NCBI RefSeq assembly: GCF_001439815.1
Contig: NZ_JYLM01000001.1
Span: 558,001 to 622,000, forward strand
Source: Pseudomonas orientalis
Lineage (GTDB): Bacteria; Pseudomonadota; Gammaproteobacteria; Pseudomonadales; Pseudomonadaceae
Length of the DNA: 64,000 nt
Reading direction: 5' to 3'
Positions 10,077 to 18,030 of the stretch are shown here, one piece after another. Within the stretch, counting starts at the first letter, position 1. Each line of letters begins with the position of its first letter. The position numbers and the translations under genes are program-made. The notes below the pieces were generated by a model that worked only from the letters and a program-made list of their open reading frames with translations, did no database searches and was not told where the DNA came from.

Positions 10077-10852
10077 TCGAGTGGTCCATGGAGGCCGCTG
10101 CAGCCAGTAACGGGCGCGTTGCGCTGGTGACCGGCGCGGCGCGCGGCATTGGCCTTGGGATCGCGGCGTGGCTGATCAGCGAAGGCTGGCAGGTGGTGTT
10201 GACCGACCTGGACCGCGAGCGCGGTTCCAAAGTATCCAAGGTGCTGGGCGAGAATGCCTGGTTTATCACCATGGACGTAGCTGACGAGAAGCAAGTGGCC
10301 CAAGGTGTCGCCGAGGTGCTGGGGCAGTTTGGGCGTCTGGATGCGTTGGTGTGCAATGCAGCGGTGGCCGATCCGCACAATATCACCCTCGAAAGCCTCG
10401 ACCTGGCTTACTGGAACCGCGTACTGGCGGTAAACCTCAGTGGGCCGATGCTGCTGGCCAAGCACTGCGCGCCGTACCTGCGCGCCCATGGCGGCGCTAT
10501 CGTCAACCTGGCCTCGACACGGGCCCGCCAATCGGAGCCGGACACCGAAGCCTATGCGGCGAGCAAGGGTGGCCTGCTGGCGCTGACGCACGCCCTGGCG
10601 ATGAGCCTGGGGCCGGAAGTGCGGGTCAATGCGGTCAGCCCGGGCTGGATCGATGCGCGTGATCCGGCTGCGCGGCGTGCCGAGCCGCTCACCGATGCCG
10701 ATCATGCCCAGCATCCGGCGGGCCGGGTGGGGACAGTGGAGGACGTCGCGGCCATGGTGGCGTGGCTGCTGTCGCGCCAGGCCGGGTTTGTCACCGGGCA
10801 GGAGTTCGTGGTGGACGGCGGCATGAGCAAGAAGATGATCTACAGCGAGTAG
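10073..10852 (+). CDS. SDR family oxidoreductase
   Basis: This is a classical short-chain dehydrogenase with the Rossmann motif [12 protein letters not shown] (about residues 21-32), the structural VCNAAVA, the catalytic YAASKGG (Tyr and Lys about four residues apart), a conserved Ser in VNLASTRAR, and the C-terminal [13 protein letters not shown]. The GTG start at 10073 overlaps the metZ stop; ATG at 10088 is the alternative and would break that coupling only slightly. Coupling to metZ is conserved in pseudomonads as far as I recall. The substrate cannot be read from the sequence. Confidence 0.9.
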   Translation: MIEWSMEAAAASNGRVALVTGAARGIGLGIAAWLISEGWQVVLTDLDRERGSKVSKVLGENAWFITMDVADEKQVAQGVAEVLGQFGRLDALVCNAAVADPHNITLESLDLAYWNRVLAVNLSGPMLLAKHCAPYLRAHGGAIVNLASTRARQSEPDTEAYAASKGGLLALTHALAMSLGPEVRVNAVSPGWIDARDPAARRAEPLTDADHAQHPAGRVGTVEDVAAMVAWLLSRQAGFVTGQEFVVDGGMSKKMIYSE

Positions 10853-10902
10853 GGCGGTCTTGAAGCATTTTTGTCTTTTTCAGAAAAACTTCAAGCAGGC
10901 TA

Positions 10903-10931
10903 TTGACTTAGGTCCGCTACCTGCGTAAATT
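10903..10931 (+). promoter_or_regulatory. Sigma-70 promoter of tRNA-Val/Asp genes
   Basis: TTGACT (10903-10908), a 17-base spacer and TAAATT (10926-10931) lie 22 bases before the tRNA-Val gene. A GC-rich discriminator (TCGCGGCC) follows, as is usual for stable-RNA promoters under stringent control. Confidence 0.75.
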
Positions 10932-10952
10932 TCGCGGCCTCAACGAAGCAAA

Positions 10953-11028
10953 GGGTGATTAGCTCAGCTGGGAGAGCATCTGCCTTACAAGCAGAGGGTC
11001 GGCGGTTCGATCCCGTCATCACCCACCA
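10953..11028 (+). tRNA. tRNA-Val (anticodon UAC)
   Basis: The 76-nt cloverleaf begins GGGTGATTAGCTCAGCTGGG, has the anticodon loop CTTACAA with TAC, the T-arm GGTTCGATCCC, and an encoded CCA end. The acceptor pairs GGGTGAT with ATCACCC. It decodes GUA/GUG valine codons. Confidence 0.97.
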
Positions 11029-11083
11029 CTTCTTGAGAGTTTTGCACATGTGCAAGACGCAACGTTAAAGGTTGCACCGACGC

Positions 11084-11160
11084 GCAGCGGTAGTTCAGTC
11101 GGTTAGAATACCGGCCTGTCACGCCGGGGGTCGCGGGTTCGAGTCCCGTCCGCTGCGCCA
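11084..11160 (+). tRNA. tRNA-Asp (anticodon GUC), copy 1
   Basis: The gene is 77 nt with acceptor GCAGCGG/CCGCTGC, D-arm AGTTCAGTCGGTTAGAAT, anticodon loop CTGTCAC and CCA end. It is identical along its length to the copy at 11266-11342. Confidence 0.97.
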
Positions 11161-11265
11161 TATTTTCCAGGTTCGATGTGTCGGACTTGAGGTTGAACAA
11201 CCCAGGTTGATCGATCAGATGTTTAAAGGTGATTGAGGGTTCATGCTCAGTCAGCCAAGCGATAC

Positions 11266-11342
11266 GCAGCGGTAGTTCAGTCGGTTAGAATACCGGCCTG
11301 TCACGCCGGGGGTCGCGGGTTCGAGTCCCGTCCGCTGCGCCA
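11266..11342 (+). tRNA. tRNA-Asp (anticodon GUC), copy 2
   Basis: This is an exact duplicate of the copy at 11084-11160, separated from it by a 105-base spacer that is not duplicated. The GTC anticodon and encoded CCA are present. All three tRNAs probably form one transcript ending at the hairpin at 11417. Confidence 0.97.
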
Positions 11343-11416
11343 TATCAGCTTCAAGGCCCGCTGAACGCCTTGAAGCACAAGCGAAGCCATTGGCTGACCT
11401 TGATTCGATAGCAAAG

Positions 11417-11443
11417 ACCCTGGTCGAAAGACCGGGGTTTTTT
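11417..11443 (+). terminator. Intrinsic terminator after the tRNA cluster
   Basis: ACCCTGGTC-GAAA-GACCGGGGT forms a 9-bp stem with one G-U pair and a GAAA tetraloop, followed by TTTTTT. It also faces the 3' end of the converging oxidase gene. Confidence 0.9.
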
Positions 11444-11499
11444 GTGTCTGCGATTTGTCTATCCAAACGAGGAGCCGGCGAACCGGCTCCCCTTGTTCA

Positions 11500-12783
11500 T
11501 CAAAAACCCAGTTTATCCCGCAGGCCGTAATACCACGCGCCCATCGCGGCAAACGGTGTGCGCAACAGCTGTCCGCCTGGGAACGGGTAATGGGGCAGGT
11601 CGGCAAACGCGTCAAAGCGCTCGGCCTGACCTCTCAAGGCTTCTGCCAGCACCTTGCCCGCCAGGTGCGTATACGTCACACCATGGCCACTGCAGCCCTG
11701 TGAGTAATAGATGTTGTCACCGAGGCGGCCCACCTGTGGCAAGCGCGACAGGGTCAGCAGGAAATTGCCGGTCCAGGCGTAGTCGATCTTCACATCCTTG
11801 AGCTGTGGGAACGCCTTGAGCATCTTTGGCCGAATGATCGCTTCAATATTCGCCGGGTCTCGCGCGCCATACACCACGCCGCCGCCGAAAATCAGGCGCT
11901 TGTCGCGGGTGAGGCGGTAGTAGTCGAGCAGGTAGTTGCAGTCTTCGACACAGTAATCCTGCGGCAATAACGTCCTGGCCAATTCGTCGCCCAGTGGCGC
12001 GGTGGTGATCACCTGGGTGCCGCACGGCATTGATTTCGCCGCCAGCTCCGGCACCAGGTTTCCCAGGTAGGCATTGCCCGCAACAATGATGAACTTGGCC
12101 CTGACCTTGCCTTCTGCGGTATGCACCACCGGATTGGCGCCACGTTCGATGCGCACGGCAGCCGACTGCTCGTAGATAATGCCGCCCAGGGACTCGACAG
12201 CCGCCGCTTCGCCCAAGGCCAGGTTGAGTGGATGGATATGCCCGCCGCTCATGTCCAGCAGGCCGCCTACATAGTTGTCACACGCCACCACTTCGCGGAT
12301 ACGTCGCTCGTCCAGCAATTCCAGTTGCGTATGGCCGTAGCGCTCCCACAGGCGCTTCTGCGATTCCAGATGGCCCATGTGCTTGCTGTTGAGGGCGGCG
12401 AACACACCGCCGTCCTTCAGATCGCACTGGATCTGATATTTGGCCACGCGCTCACGAATGATCCTGCCGCCCTCGAAGGCCATCTCGCCCAGCAACTGCG
12501 CCTGCCCGGGCCCGACGCTGCGCTCGATGACGTCGATGTCGCGGCTGTAGCTGTTGACGATCTGCCCGCCATTACGACCGGACGCACCAAAACCTACCTT
12601 GGCGGCTTCCAGGACCGTTACGCGAAAGCCGTTCTCGAGCAGAAACAGCGCGCTGGAAAGCCCGGTATAACCGGCACCAATCACACACACATCGGTTTCG
12701 ACCTCACCTTGCAACACCGGGCGCGGCGGAGCCGCGTTCGCGGAGGCGGCGTAATACGACTGGGGGTAGGGGGTGTTCGCCAT
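11500..12783 (-). CDS. puuB: FAD-dependent amine oxidoreductase, gamma-glutamylputrescine oxidase (PuuB)-like
   Basis: This is a DAO-family flavoprotein of 427 residues. An N-terminal tail (YPQSYYAASAN) precedes the FAD-binding motif VCVIGAGYTGLSSALFLLE at about residues 31-49, then GASGRNGGQIV, and a C-terminal GCSGHGVTYTHLAGKVLAE that contacts FAD. The tail and the GRNGGQ motif match PuuB, which oxidises gamma-glutamylputrescine in putrescine catabolism. No other puu genes lie nearby, so the exact substrate is an inference. It is transcribed toward the tRNA cluster as a single gene. Confidence 0.85.
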   Translation of the reverse strand: MANTPYPQSYYAASANAAPPRPVLQGEVETDVCVIGAGYTGLSSALFLLENGFRVTVLEAAKVGFGASGRNGGQIVNSYSRDIDVIERSVGPGQAQLLGEMAFEGGRIIRERVAKYQIQCDLKDGGVFAALNSKHMGHLESQKRLWERYGHTQLELLDERRIREVVACDNYVGGLLDMSGGHIHPLNLALGEAAAVESLGGIIYEQSAAVRIERGANPVVHTAEGKVRAKFIIVAGNAYLGNLVPELAAKSMPCGTQVITTAPLGDELARTLLPQDYCVEDCNYLLDYYRLTRDKRLIFGGGVVYGARDPANIEAIIRPKMLKAFPQLKDVKIDYAWTGNFLLTLSRLPQVGRLGDNIYYSQGCSGHGVTYTHLAGKVLAEALRGQAERFDAFADLPHYPFPGGQLLRTPFAAMGAWYYGLRDKLGF

Positions 12784-12861
12784 CCTGGAACCTCTGTTTT
12801 ATATTTTTTACGAGTGCGGCGATCCTACCTGAGTTGAAAATTGCCTGCCAGCCACCCGTAA

Positions 12862-12884
12862 TTCGCGGGCGTATCGCCCGCGAA
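12862..12884. repeat. Perfect short palindrome
   Basis: TTCGCGGGCG and CGCCCGCGAA are perfect inverted arms of 10 bases around TAT, in the gap between the oxidase start and tRNA-Val. It resembles a REP arm rather than a terminator, because no T-run follows on either strand. Confidence 0.5.
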
Positions 12885-12926
12885 TAAATAATTCGCATAT
12901 TCATAGGGTTAGCTGCAAAAAAGATG

Positions 12927-12954
12927 TTGACACCCCTACGGAATTCCGTAGAAT
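12927..12954 (+). promoter_or_regulatory. Sigma-70 promoter of tRNA-Val(GAC)
   Basis: A consensus TTGACA (12927-12932), a 16-base spacer and TAGAAT (12949-12954) are followed by the GC discriminator GCCGCC, 14 bases before the tRNA. Confidence 0.8.
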
Positions 12955-12967
12955 GCCGCCTCACAGC

Positions 12968-13044
12968 AGGCACGTAGCTCAGTTGGTTAGAGCACCACCT
13001 TGACATGGTGGGGGTCGTTGGTTCGAGTCCAATCGCGCCTACCA
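12968..13044 (+). tRNA. tRNA-Val (anticodon GAC), attachment site of the element
   Basis: The 77-nt gene has AGGCACG at the 5' end, anticodon loop TTGACAT with GAC, T-arm GGTTCGAGTCC and an encoded CCA. The acceptor stem has an A-C mismatch at pair 5-68 (AGGCACG against CGCGCCT). The 3' part from 12996 onward is duplicated at 17307-17382, so this gene is the bacterial attachment site used by the integrated element. Confidence 0.93.
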
Positions 13045-13071
13045 AACAAAATCCGCTCTGCTGGGCGGTCT
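12996..13071. repeat. attL direct repeat (tRNA-Val 3' end)
   Basis: These 76 bases, starting in the anticodon arm of tRNA-Val(GAC) and running 27 bases past its CCA, recur at 17307-17382 with a single difference (G at 13008, A at 17319). The intact tRNA is at this end. Confidence 0.92.
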
Positions 13072-13074
13072 AGA

Positions 13075-13103
13075 GGGGTCATCGGAAACGGTGACCCCTT
13101 TTT
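13075..13103 (+). terminator. Element-borne terminator after tRNA-Val(GAC)
   Basis: GGGGTCATCG-GAAA-CGGTGACCCC forms a 10-bp stem with a GAAA loop, followed by TTTTT. It lies just inside the element and replaces the chromosomal terminator now found beyond attR at 17386, which has a similar fold but different sequence. Confidence 0.9.
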
Positions 13104-13153
13104 GCTTTCCGCGATTTGCAAAACTTTTGCAAAGCTTTTGCAAAACTCCCATC

Positions 13154-13983
13154 TCAAAACGCCAACTCGGCGCCCACCTCGACATACTCGATCTTCTTTT
13201 CGTCGTGCCCCTCCTGGTAGTGCTTCGTCATCTTCTCGTCCGCATGGCCCATGAGCGCCTGGATGTACTCCTGTGGAAATTTCTGTTGCCCGTATAGCCA
13301 GGCCCCCAATGCGCGGATCTCATGAAAAGTGGGGCGCTCACCGGCCGGCACCTGGTCATAGGCGTGAGCCGCGTCCCTGGCCTTGCTGAACTGCTTGGTC
13401 AAGTAGTCCGGCGTCACGGATGTCCAGTGATCCTTGGCGTCTATCTGTTCCCGCCGGCGGGCCTTGGGCTTGTAGTGGGTCAGGTAGGGCGAGGCGAGCG
13501 CAGGCACTCCCCGACTACCTCCCGCAGCGTTGCGCCCATGGTGATCTTCAGGTGTACCGGGTTCTCGTATCCCTGTGTTTTATCTGGCGACACCGTGAGG
13601 GTGTTCTTTTCCATATCAGCTGCAGACTTCAGCCAAGTCACGATGTCGTCCCGTCGCTGAAGGCTGGCCAGGGCCAGGCGGATTGCCCGCTTCAGCCATG
13701 GCGGCGTTGTCGCGGCATCGATGATCAGCTTCAATCCATCCAGCGTGTGGCGCTGGCGCTTTTTCTCGGCCTCTTTCTTCACCAGGGTGAGTTCGGCGTT
13801 GTTTCGTTCGGCCAGGCCCTTGGCCACCGCGAAGGCGAAGATCTGCACCCACAGCCCGTGGTGCTTCGTGTAGGCGTTGTTGCTGAAGCTATCCAAGTAT
13901 TCGGCCATTGCCAGCACATCCAGTTGCCTCAGCGCCTCTCCGGGACCTATGTCGAGAATCTGCCGTAGCTGAAGTGCGCTGAA
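13154..13983 (-). pseudogene. int: Phage-type tyrosine integrase, frameshifted and N-terminally truncated
   Basis: Two overlapping frames give one protein. The upstream part (from about 13983 down to 13500) holds the core-binding and early catalytic regions (LDVLAMAEYLDSFSNN, KKEAEKKRQRHTL, LALASLQRRDDIVTW with the first catalytic Arg). The second (about 13507 to 13154) holds HEIRALGAW (His-x-x-Arg), GHADEKM (His) and KHYQEG (nucleophile Tyr). The frame changes near 13495-13507. The N-terminal arm-binding region is missing and is replaced by Dam sequence on the other strand. The product is therefore almost certainly inactive. The type is the common Pseudomonas prophage integrase. Confidence 0.88.
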
Positions 13984-14259
13984 AAGTACGATCGACCACA
14001 CACCTTCCACTATATGGACCCTCCGTACTGGAAAACAGAGGGTTACGGCGCCGAGTTCGGCTTTGACCAATACGAGCGAATGGCCGAATTCATGCGCTCT
14101 TGCCAGGGCAAGGTAATGGTCAGTATCAATGACCGTCCTGAAATCCGTCGAGTTTTTGAAGGTTTCGGGTTGGAGACGATGGACATTCGCTACAGCACAG
14201 CGAATCCGCGGAAGGGTGTAGCCCAAAAAACAGGCGAGTTGGCGATTATGAGCTGGTAG
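13984..14259 (+). pseudogene. Phage DNA adenine methylase (Dam-like), C-terminal fragment
   Basis: The frame is closed by TAG just upstream and then reads KYDRPHTFHYMDPPYW, carrying the catalytic DPPYW motif of D12-class N6-adenine methyltransferases, followed by GKVMVSINDRPEIRRVFEGF, YSTANPRKG and a GELAIMSW end. A complete Dam of this class is about 250-290 residues; only the last 80-90 remain, without the AdoMet-binding N-terminus. It could in principle be translated from ATG 14014 but should be inactive. It is fused back-to-back with the integrase relic. Confidence 0.85.
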
Positions 14260-14350
14260 GGGCCGCTATTAGCGCTTCGACATATCTGGCCGCATTCGTC
14301 TGCGGCCATTTCGCTAACTGAATATCAAGAATCAGATGAGGGGGATCATC

Positions 14351-14497
14351 ATGGATATCACGACGACACCTGAAGAACGCTACGATATGCAGCCTGTTGT
14401 TGCCAACGGCCTCAAGCAACAAGGCATGATTGACGATGAGGAATGGCTTGAGCTAACGGTGGGAGATGTATTGGACTACGCTGATGAGCTTGGTTGA
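14351..14497 (+). CDS. Small acidic protein of prophage type (48 residues)
   Basis: A short frame starts at ATG 14351 with a strong ribosome binding site (GAGGGGG, 8 bases upstream) and codes for 48 residues. It begins MDITTTPEERYDMQPVVANG and ends LTVGDVLDYADELG. It is acidic and shows no membrane or signal segment. It follows the Dam relic by about 90 bases. I think similar small proteins occur beside phage methylases in pseudomonads but cannot verify this; function unknown. Retention of a good start site makes it more than a chance frame. Confidence 0.6.
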   Translation: MDITTTPEERYDMQPVVANGLKQQGMIDDEEWLELTVGDVLDYADELG

Positions 14498-14981
14498 CTT
14501 GATTACCTCATATAAATCATTAGCATTAAACAAGTGCTGCAACTTCCCGCAGCTTGAAACTATCTATGCAACCTGAGCATTTTACGAACTGAGTTGACAA
14601 AATAAGTAAGCGGGCCCTCCGATACGATGCAAAGATGCGAGTTCTCAGCAATGTTTGCGAGCAATCAGACAACATTCTATGGAGCAAAAAGCTCATTATT
14701 GACAGGCTATAGGCTGCTATAACACTCAGATGAATTTTCGGGCTACGTTAAAAAGTTAAAAAAAGCGGATTACTTTTAACCTTTCAGTGACAGTTCGACT
14801 CCGAAACGCATCGGAATCTCAACTTGGCGTTACCTGTACGTACATGTGCCTTCGAGTAGATATAGAAAAACGCTACGGAAATTATTGCAATGTGCCGGAT
14901 GGTTAATGATCTGATTTTATTAGGTTTTTTCAGTTCTCAAGGTGGCAATTTATTCTGCGAAAATATTTATTGGTGCACACG
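14498..14981. other. AT-rich gap without a recognisable gene
   Basis: Nearly 500 bases between the small protein and the chemoreceptor promoter hold no convincing reading frame on either strand. Base composition is clearly more AT-rich than the chromosome around the element. An A/T tract near 14755-14780 (TTAAAAAAAGCGGATTACTT) can form a weak hairpin. Confidence 0.6.
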
Positions 14982-15008
14982 TAAAGTTATATTTAATGCA
15001 GCCGATGC
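14982..15008 (+). promoter_or_regulatory. Sigma-28 (FliA) promoter for the chemoreceptor gene
   Basis: TAAAGTTA (14982-14989), an 11-base spacer and GCCGATGC (15001-15008) match the flagellar sigma consensus TAAAGTTT-N11-GCCGATAA at 13 of 16 positions, including all of TAAAGTT and GCCGAT. It lies about 60 bases before the chemoreceptor start and is on the same strand. This places the gene in the late flagellar/chemotaxis regulon. Confidence 0.82.
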
Positions 15009-15069
15009 ATTGTTAGCGAATGTCTGCGGCGCCTGGCAACGCGTGTTATCAACCTAATGGTTATCTCAA

Positions 15070-17010
15070 ATGAATATAAAGAAAAAGCTCATTTTGGCAT
15101 TTATTTCGGTCGCATTCATACCCGTTGCGATAGTCGCGGTGATAGCCATCCAGAACACACGAACTCAGGCTTACGAACAATTTGTAGACGGCAGCACTCG
15201 AGAAATTCGTCAAATTGACGGGAGCGTAAGGCAGTTTTTTGATGATACCGCCCAAAACGTTGATCTGATGGCGACAGACCCAGCCTACCGATCTGTCGAT
15301 ACCTTAAAGGATTTTAGGTCACCCACCGCCGCAAATGATCCACTCCCTCCATCAGCACAGCGAGTCATTGAACTTTTTTCACGTTATGGAGCGACTCATC
15401 CTGCCGCAGCCATCATTTCAATTGGCTTGGAAGATGGTACCTATGCAAAGTGGCCAGACGATCCGCAGCTGGCCAGCTATGATCCTCGTTCACGCCCATG
15501 GTACAAAGCCGCTATGTCTACACCTGGTAAAAGTGTCAGAACACCTGCCTACTACTATGCCAAAGATGACGTAGCGCTAGTGGGCACCGCACGTACCTTG
15601 CTTGACGATGCTGGAAAAACTAAAGGGGCCTTGGTAGTAAGCGTTTCTCTGAAAAACCTTACTGAGCTCATCAAAAGTATCAAGCTTGGAAAAAGTGGTT
15701 TTGTGATGCTGGTAGAGGACGGCGTAATGCTTGTGGATCCGCTTGATGGAGCTCACAGCTTCAAGCCAATGAAGGAACTTGGTACTTCCTATGGTGAGCT
15801 TGCAAAAACTGATCAAGGCGCCACTGAGGTAGAGATTAACGGCATCTTGTATATGGCGAACGTGTGGACTTCGCCAGTCCTGGGCTGGCGATACATTGGG
15901 CTGATTGAGCGTGACGAAGTTATGGCCGGCGCGACTCGCATGACTTACCTGACAGTAATTATTGTTGCCGTGCTAGTTTTTGTCTTCGCATTTGTGGCGG
16001 CTGGCTTTTCTCGCCTAATTGTTAGACCAATAAGTCAAGTAAGCACTGGCTTACAGTCTATCGCAGAAGGTGAGGGCGATTTGCGGCATGAGCTTACAGT
16101 ACAAGGTAAAGACGAAACCGGCGAGCTGGCAGGCTGGTTCAACAAATTCCTAGGCGCGATTCGCCAACTGATTCAGAGCATCGGTGCTGCGTCATCCAAC
16201 CTTCAGTCTGCCTCTCAAGTGAATAGTGGGGTGGCCACCAACATGAACGAAGCCGCAGGCCGGCAACGTGAGGCGGTCGAGCTAGTTTCCACTGCTTTCA
16301 ATGAGATGGTTGCTACGGCTAACGAAGTCGCGCGAGCCTGCAGCGGCGCTGCTGGGTCAGCGGAGAATGGCCATCAACGTGTCGCTGAGGGTAAACGACA
16401 AATCGAAACGACGACTGAAAATGTCAATCGACTAGGCCAGCGCTTAACGGAGTCCTCGCAGGCGATGCTAGAGCTCGAGGCTGGCAGCCGCAGTATTAAC
16501 CAGATCATTGGCACTATTCGCGCGATCGCGGAACAAACAAATTTGCTGGCGCTGAATGCTGCGATCGAAGCCGCTCGGGCCGGGGATCAAGGCCGAGGCT
16601 TTGCAGTCGTAGCAGATGAAGTCCGCGCTTTAGCAAAACGAACATCAGATTCTACAGGCGAAATCGAACAGTTATTGGGTACTTTGAGCAGTAAAACAGA
16701 AGAGGTTACCCAGAAAATGGGAAGTTGTGTAGACCTCTCCCGCGCAAGCGTTTCATCTATTAACGACGCTAAGGAAAGTTTCGAAGGAATACAGACTTCG
16801 GTTAACGAGATACGTGACCAAAATTTGCAAATTTCTGCCGCAGCTGAAGAGCAGCACAGTGTCGCTGAAGAGATCAACCGCCACATTCAGCAGATCTACG
16901 ACGAAGCCAGACTTGTTGAAAGTTTGGCAAGCTCGGCCCAGATCGATTCTGGACGCTTGTCAGTTATGGCTGACGAGCTAAGTCAACTGGTGGGGAGATT
17001 TAAGTCATAA
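15070..17010 (+). CDS. Methyl-accepting chemotaxis protein with dCACHE sensor
   Basis: This is a 646-residue chemoreceptor. It has a first membrane segment at about residues 8-28 ([19 protein letters not shown]), a periplasmic double-CACHE domain, a second segment at about 296-318, HAMP, and a cytoplasmic signalling domain with the conserved tip [20 protein letters not shown]. The sensor contains YDPRSRPWY, the YxxxxRxWY pattern of amino-acid-binding dCACHE domains, followed by AYYYAKDD. The ligand class is therefore probably amino acids or amines, but the usual second Asp position is unclear. No CheR/CheB-tethering pentapeptide ends the protein. The ribosome binding site is weak. Codon use is more AT-rich than chromosomal neighbours, as expected for cargo. 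Confidence 0.93.
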   Translation: MNIKKKLILAFISVAFIPVAIVAVIAIQNTRTQAYEQFVDGSTREIRQIDGSVRQFFDDTAQNVDLMATDPAYRSVDTLKDFRSPTAANDPLPPSAQRVIELFSRYGATHPAAAIISIGLEDGTYAKWPDDPQLASYDPRSRPWYKAAMSTPGKSVRTPAYYYAKDDVALVGTARTLLDDAGKTKGALVVSVSLKNLTELIKSIKLGKSGFVMLVEDGVMLVDPLDGAHSFKPMKELGTSYGELAKTDQGATEVEINGILYMANVWTSPVLGWRYIGLIERDEVMAGATRMTYLTVIIVAVLVFVFAFVAAGFSRLIVRPISQVSTGLQSIAEGEGDLRHELTVQGKDETGELAGWFNKFLGAIRQLIQSIGAASSNLQSASQVNSGVATNMNEAAGRQREAVELVSTAFNEMVATANEVARACSGAAGSAENGHQRVAEGKRQIETTTENVNRLGQRLTESSQAMLELEAGSRSINQIIGTIRAIAEQTNLLALNAAIEAARAGDQGRGFAVVADEVRALAKRTSDSTGEIEQLLGTLSSKTEEVTQKMGSCVDLSRASVSSINDAKESFEGIQTSVNEIRDQNLQISAAAEEQHSVAEEINRHIQQIYDEARLVESLASSAQIDSGRLSVMADELSQLVGRFKS

Positions 17011-17230
17011 ACGGTCCGCTGAGATCGATATTCCTGCGGTGAGGAGGGTATTCAAAGTTACGGAATCAGTCACTGCGTTGGACGACGCGCTGGTAGCGCT
17101 TACGAGCTGCTGATTAAAGGTGGCGTTATGACGAGGTTTTTAGGATCTGGGAGTGATGTTCGTAGGCAGGGCGTCGGGGGAGGGAATCACTGTAGCAATA
17201 TACAACGCTAAGTTATTGATTTTTATAGGA

Positions 17231-17271
17231 AAATACGCCTGTTTTATGAGCGTCTGAAACAGGGCGTATTT
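17231..17271 (+). terminator. Hairpin downstream of the chemoreceptor
   Basis: AAATACGCCTGTTT and AAACAGGGCGTATTT form a near-perfect 14-bp stem with one bulge around a 12-base loop, about 220 bases after the stop codon. The following T-run is short (TTTCT), so termination is likely but not certain. No gene is seen in the 296-base stretch 17011-17306. Confidence 0.5.
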
Positions 17272-17306
17272 CTACAGATATCAAATGGTTACAGTCGTTC
17301 CGTAGT

Positions 17307-17382
17307 CACCTTGACATGATGGGGGTCGTTGGTTCGAGTCCAATCGCGCCTACCAAACAAAATCCGCTCTGCTGGGCGGTCT
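17307..17382. repeat. attR direct repeat
   Basis: This is the second copy of the tRNA-Val(GAC) 3' end and its 27 downstream bases, with one substitution (17319) relative to 12996-13071. It lacks the 5' half of a tRNA, so it is not itself a tRNA gene. Confidence 0.92.
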
Positions 17383-17385
17383 GGA

Positions 17386-17414
17386 AGGGCTCACCGAAAG
17401 GTGGGCTCTTTTTT
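17386..17414 (+). terminator. Original chromosomal terminator of tRNA-Val(GAC)
   Basis: AGGGCTCACC-GAAA-GGTGGGCTCT makes a 10-bp stem with two G-U pairs and a GAAA loop, followed by TTTTTT. Its position directly after attR shows where the tRNA transcript ended before insertion. Confidence 0.85.
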
Positions 17415-17427
17415 GTTGTCTGGCGTT

Positions 17428-17563
17428 TGATCGTTCCCTCGCTCCGCGTGGGAATGCATCGAGTGACGCTCCGCGTCACCCTTGCGCAGGTCTGAATGTT
17501 GCGCTGAAAGCGGGACGCGGAGCGTCCAGTGAGGCATTCCCATGCAGAGCATGGGAACGATCA
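17428..17563. repeat. Long imperfect inverted repeat, intergenic palindrome
   Basis: The outer arms TGATCGTTCCC and GGGAACGATCA bound an imperfect palindrome of 136 bases with inner GTGACGCTCCGCGTCACC and GGGACGCGGAGCGTCC blocks. Such GACGCTCCGCGTC-rich palindromes are dispersed in pseudomonad genomes and differ from the REP type at 6471. Confidence 0.75.
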
Positions 17564-18030
17564 GGTCAACAGCGTCTTGCCGCGCTTTTGGGGCGATGGC
17601 GTCTCGGTCAACAGAAAAGCGTCGCCACCGACAGCAGACAAATGATCTGGACCACCATCTGGCAGCGTATCTCGCCAATTGCTGTCGCCATACTGCTCAT
17701 TTGACCGGCATACATAGCTGGAGCCCTCATTGTCGGCAATAGCACCGTGGATGCTGCGCAGGAGCATCACTGCTGAGTATAGGGCGAATCCCGAATCCCT
17801 CCAGTTGCCGATTTCAACCGCGCCAATCTCGACAAAATTTATTGGTCTGCAGCAACAGTTTTTCTTGTTGGACACCTCCCGCCTCAAGGCAGCAAAGTTG
17901 CCGCCACTGCTCGACCTTCCGGGTCAACAATAAAAAACCGAGCCGACTGCACGCCACTTTCATGCTGTGAGCCCTTTGCTCACATCCTGCTGTAATGGCG
18001 CCGCAGCGCGCACTAAAGGACCTCTTCGCC
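17564..18030. other. Gap without a supported gene
   Basis: About 470 bases lie between the palindrome and the DUF969 gene. Short frames exist on both strands, but none has a start site, a recognisable motif or a codon pattern like the neighbours. The region may be a decayed gene. AAAGGA at 18016 is the ribosome binding site of the next gene. Confidence 0.5.

Larger units (their letters stand above)
12996..17382. mobile_element. Decayed integrative element in tRNA-Val(GAC)
   Basis: Two 76-bp direct repeats of the tRNA 3' end bound a 4.3-kb insert. The integrase sits next to the tRNA end and points at it, the normal layout for tRNA-targeting elements. Remaining content is a broken integrase, the 3' part of a phage Dam gene, a small protein, a long AT-richer stretch, and an intact chemoreceptor. 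The boundary at about 13983, where integrase (-) and Dam (+) fragments abut, shows an internal deletion. The element cannot excise by itself with this integrase. Confidence 0.88.

Noticed and set aside
13480..14226. The whole 248-codon - strand frame as one protein
   Set aside because: Its first 80 residues are the antisense of the Dam relic, and only the part after about 13983 is integrase. It is not a real gene as a unit.
17307..17382. A second tRNA-Val gene
   Set aside because: Only the 3' half of the cloverleaf is present; the D-arm and 5' acceptor strand are missing. It is the attR repeat.
12996..17382. CRISPR array, toxin-antitoxin or anti-phage defence module inside the element
   Set aside because: No repeat-spacer pattern and no pair of small overlapping genes is seen. 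The only intact genes are the small protein and the chemoreceptor.
17561..17887. A 108-codon frame on the - strand between the palindrome and DUF969
   Set aside because: No ribosome binding site, no recognisable motif and mixed composition. It may be a decayed gene but cannot be supported.
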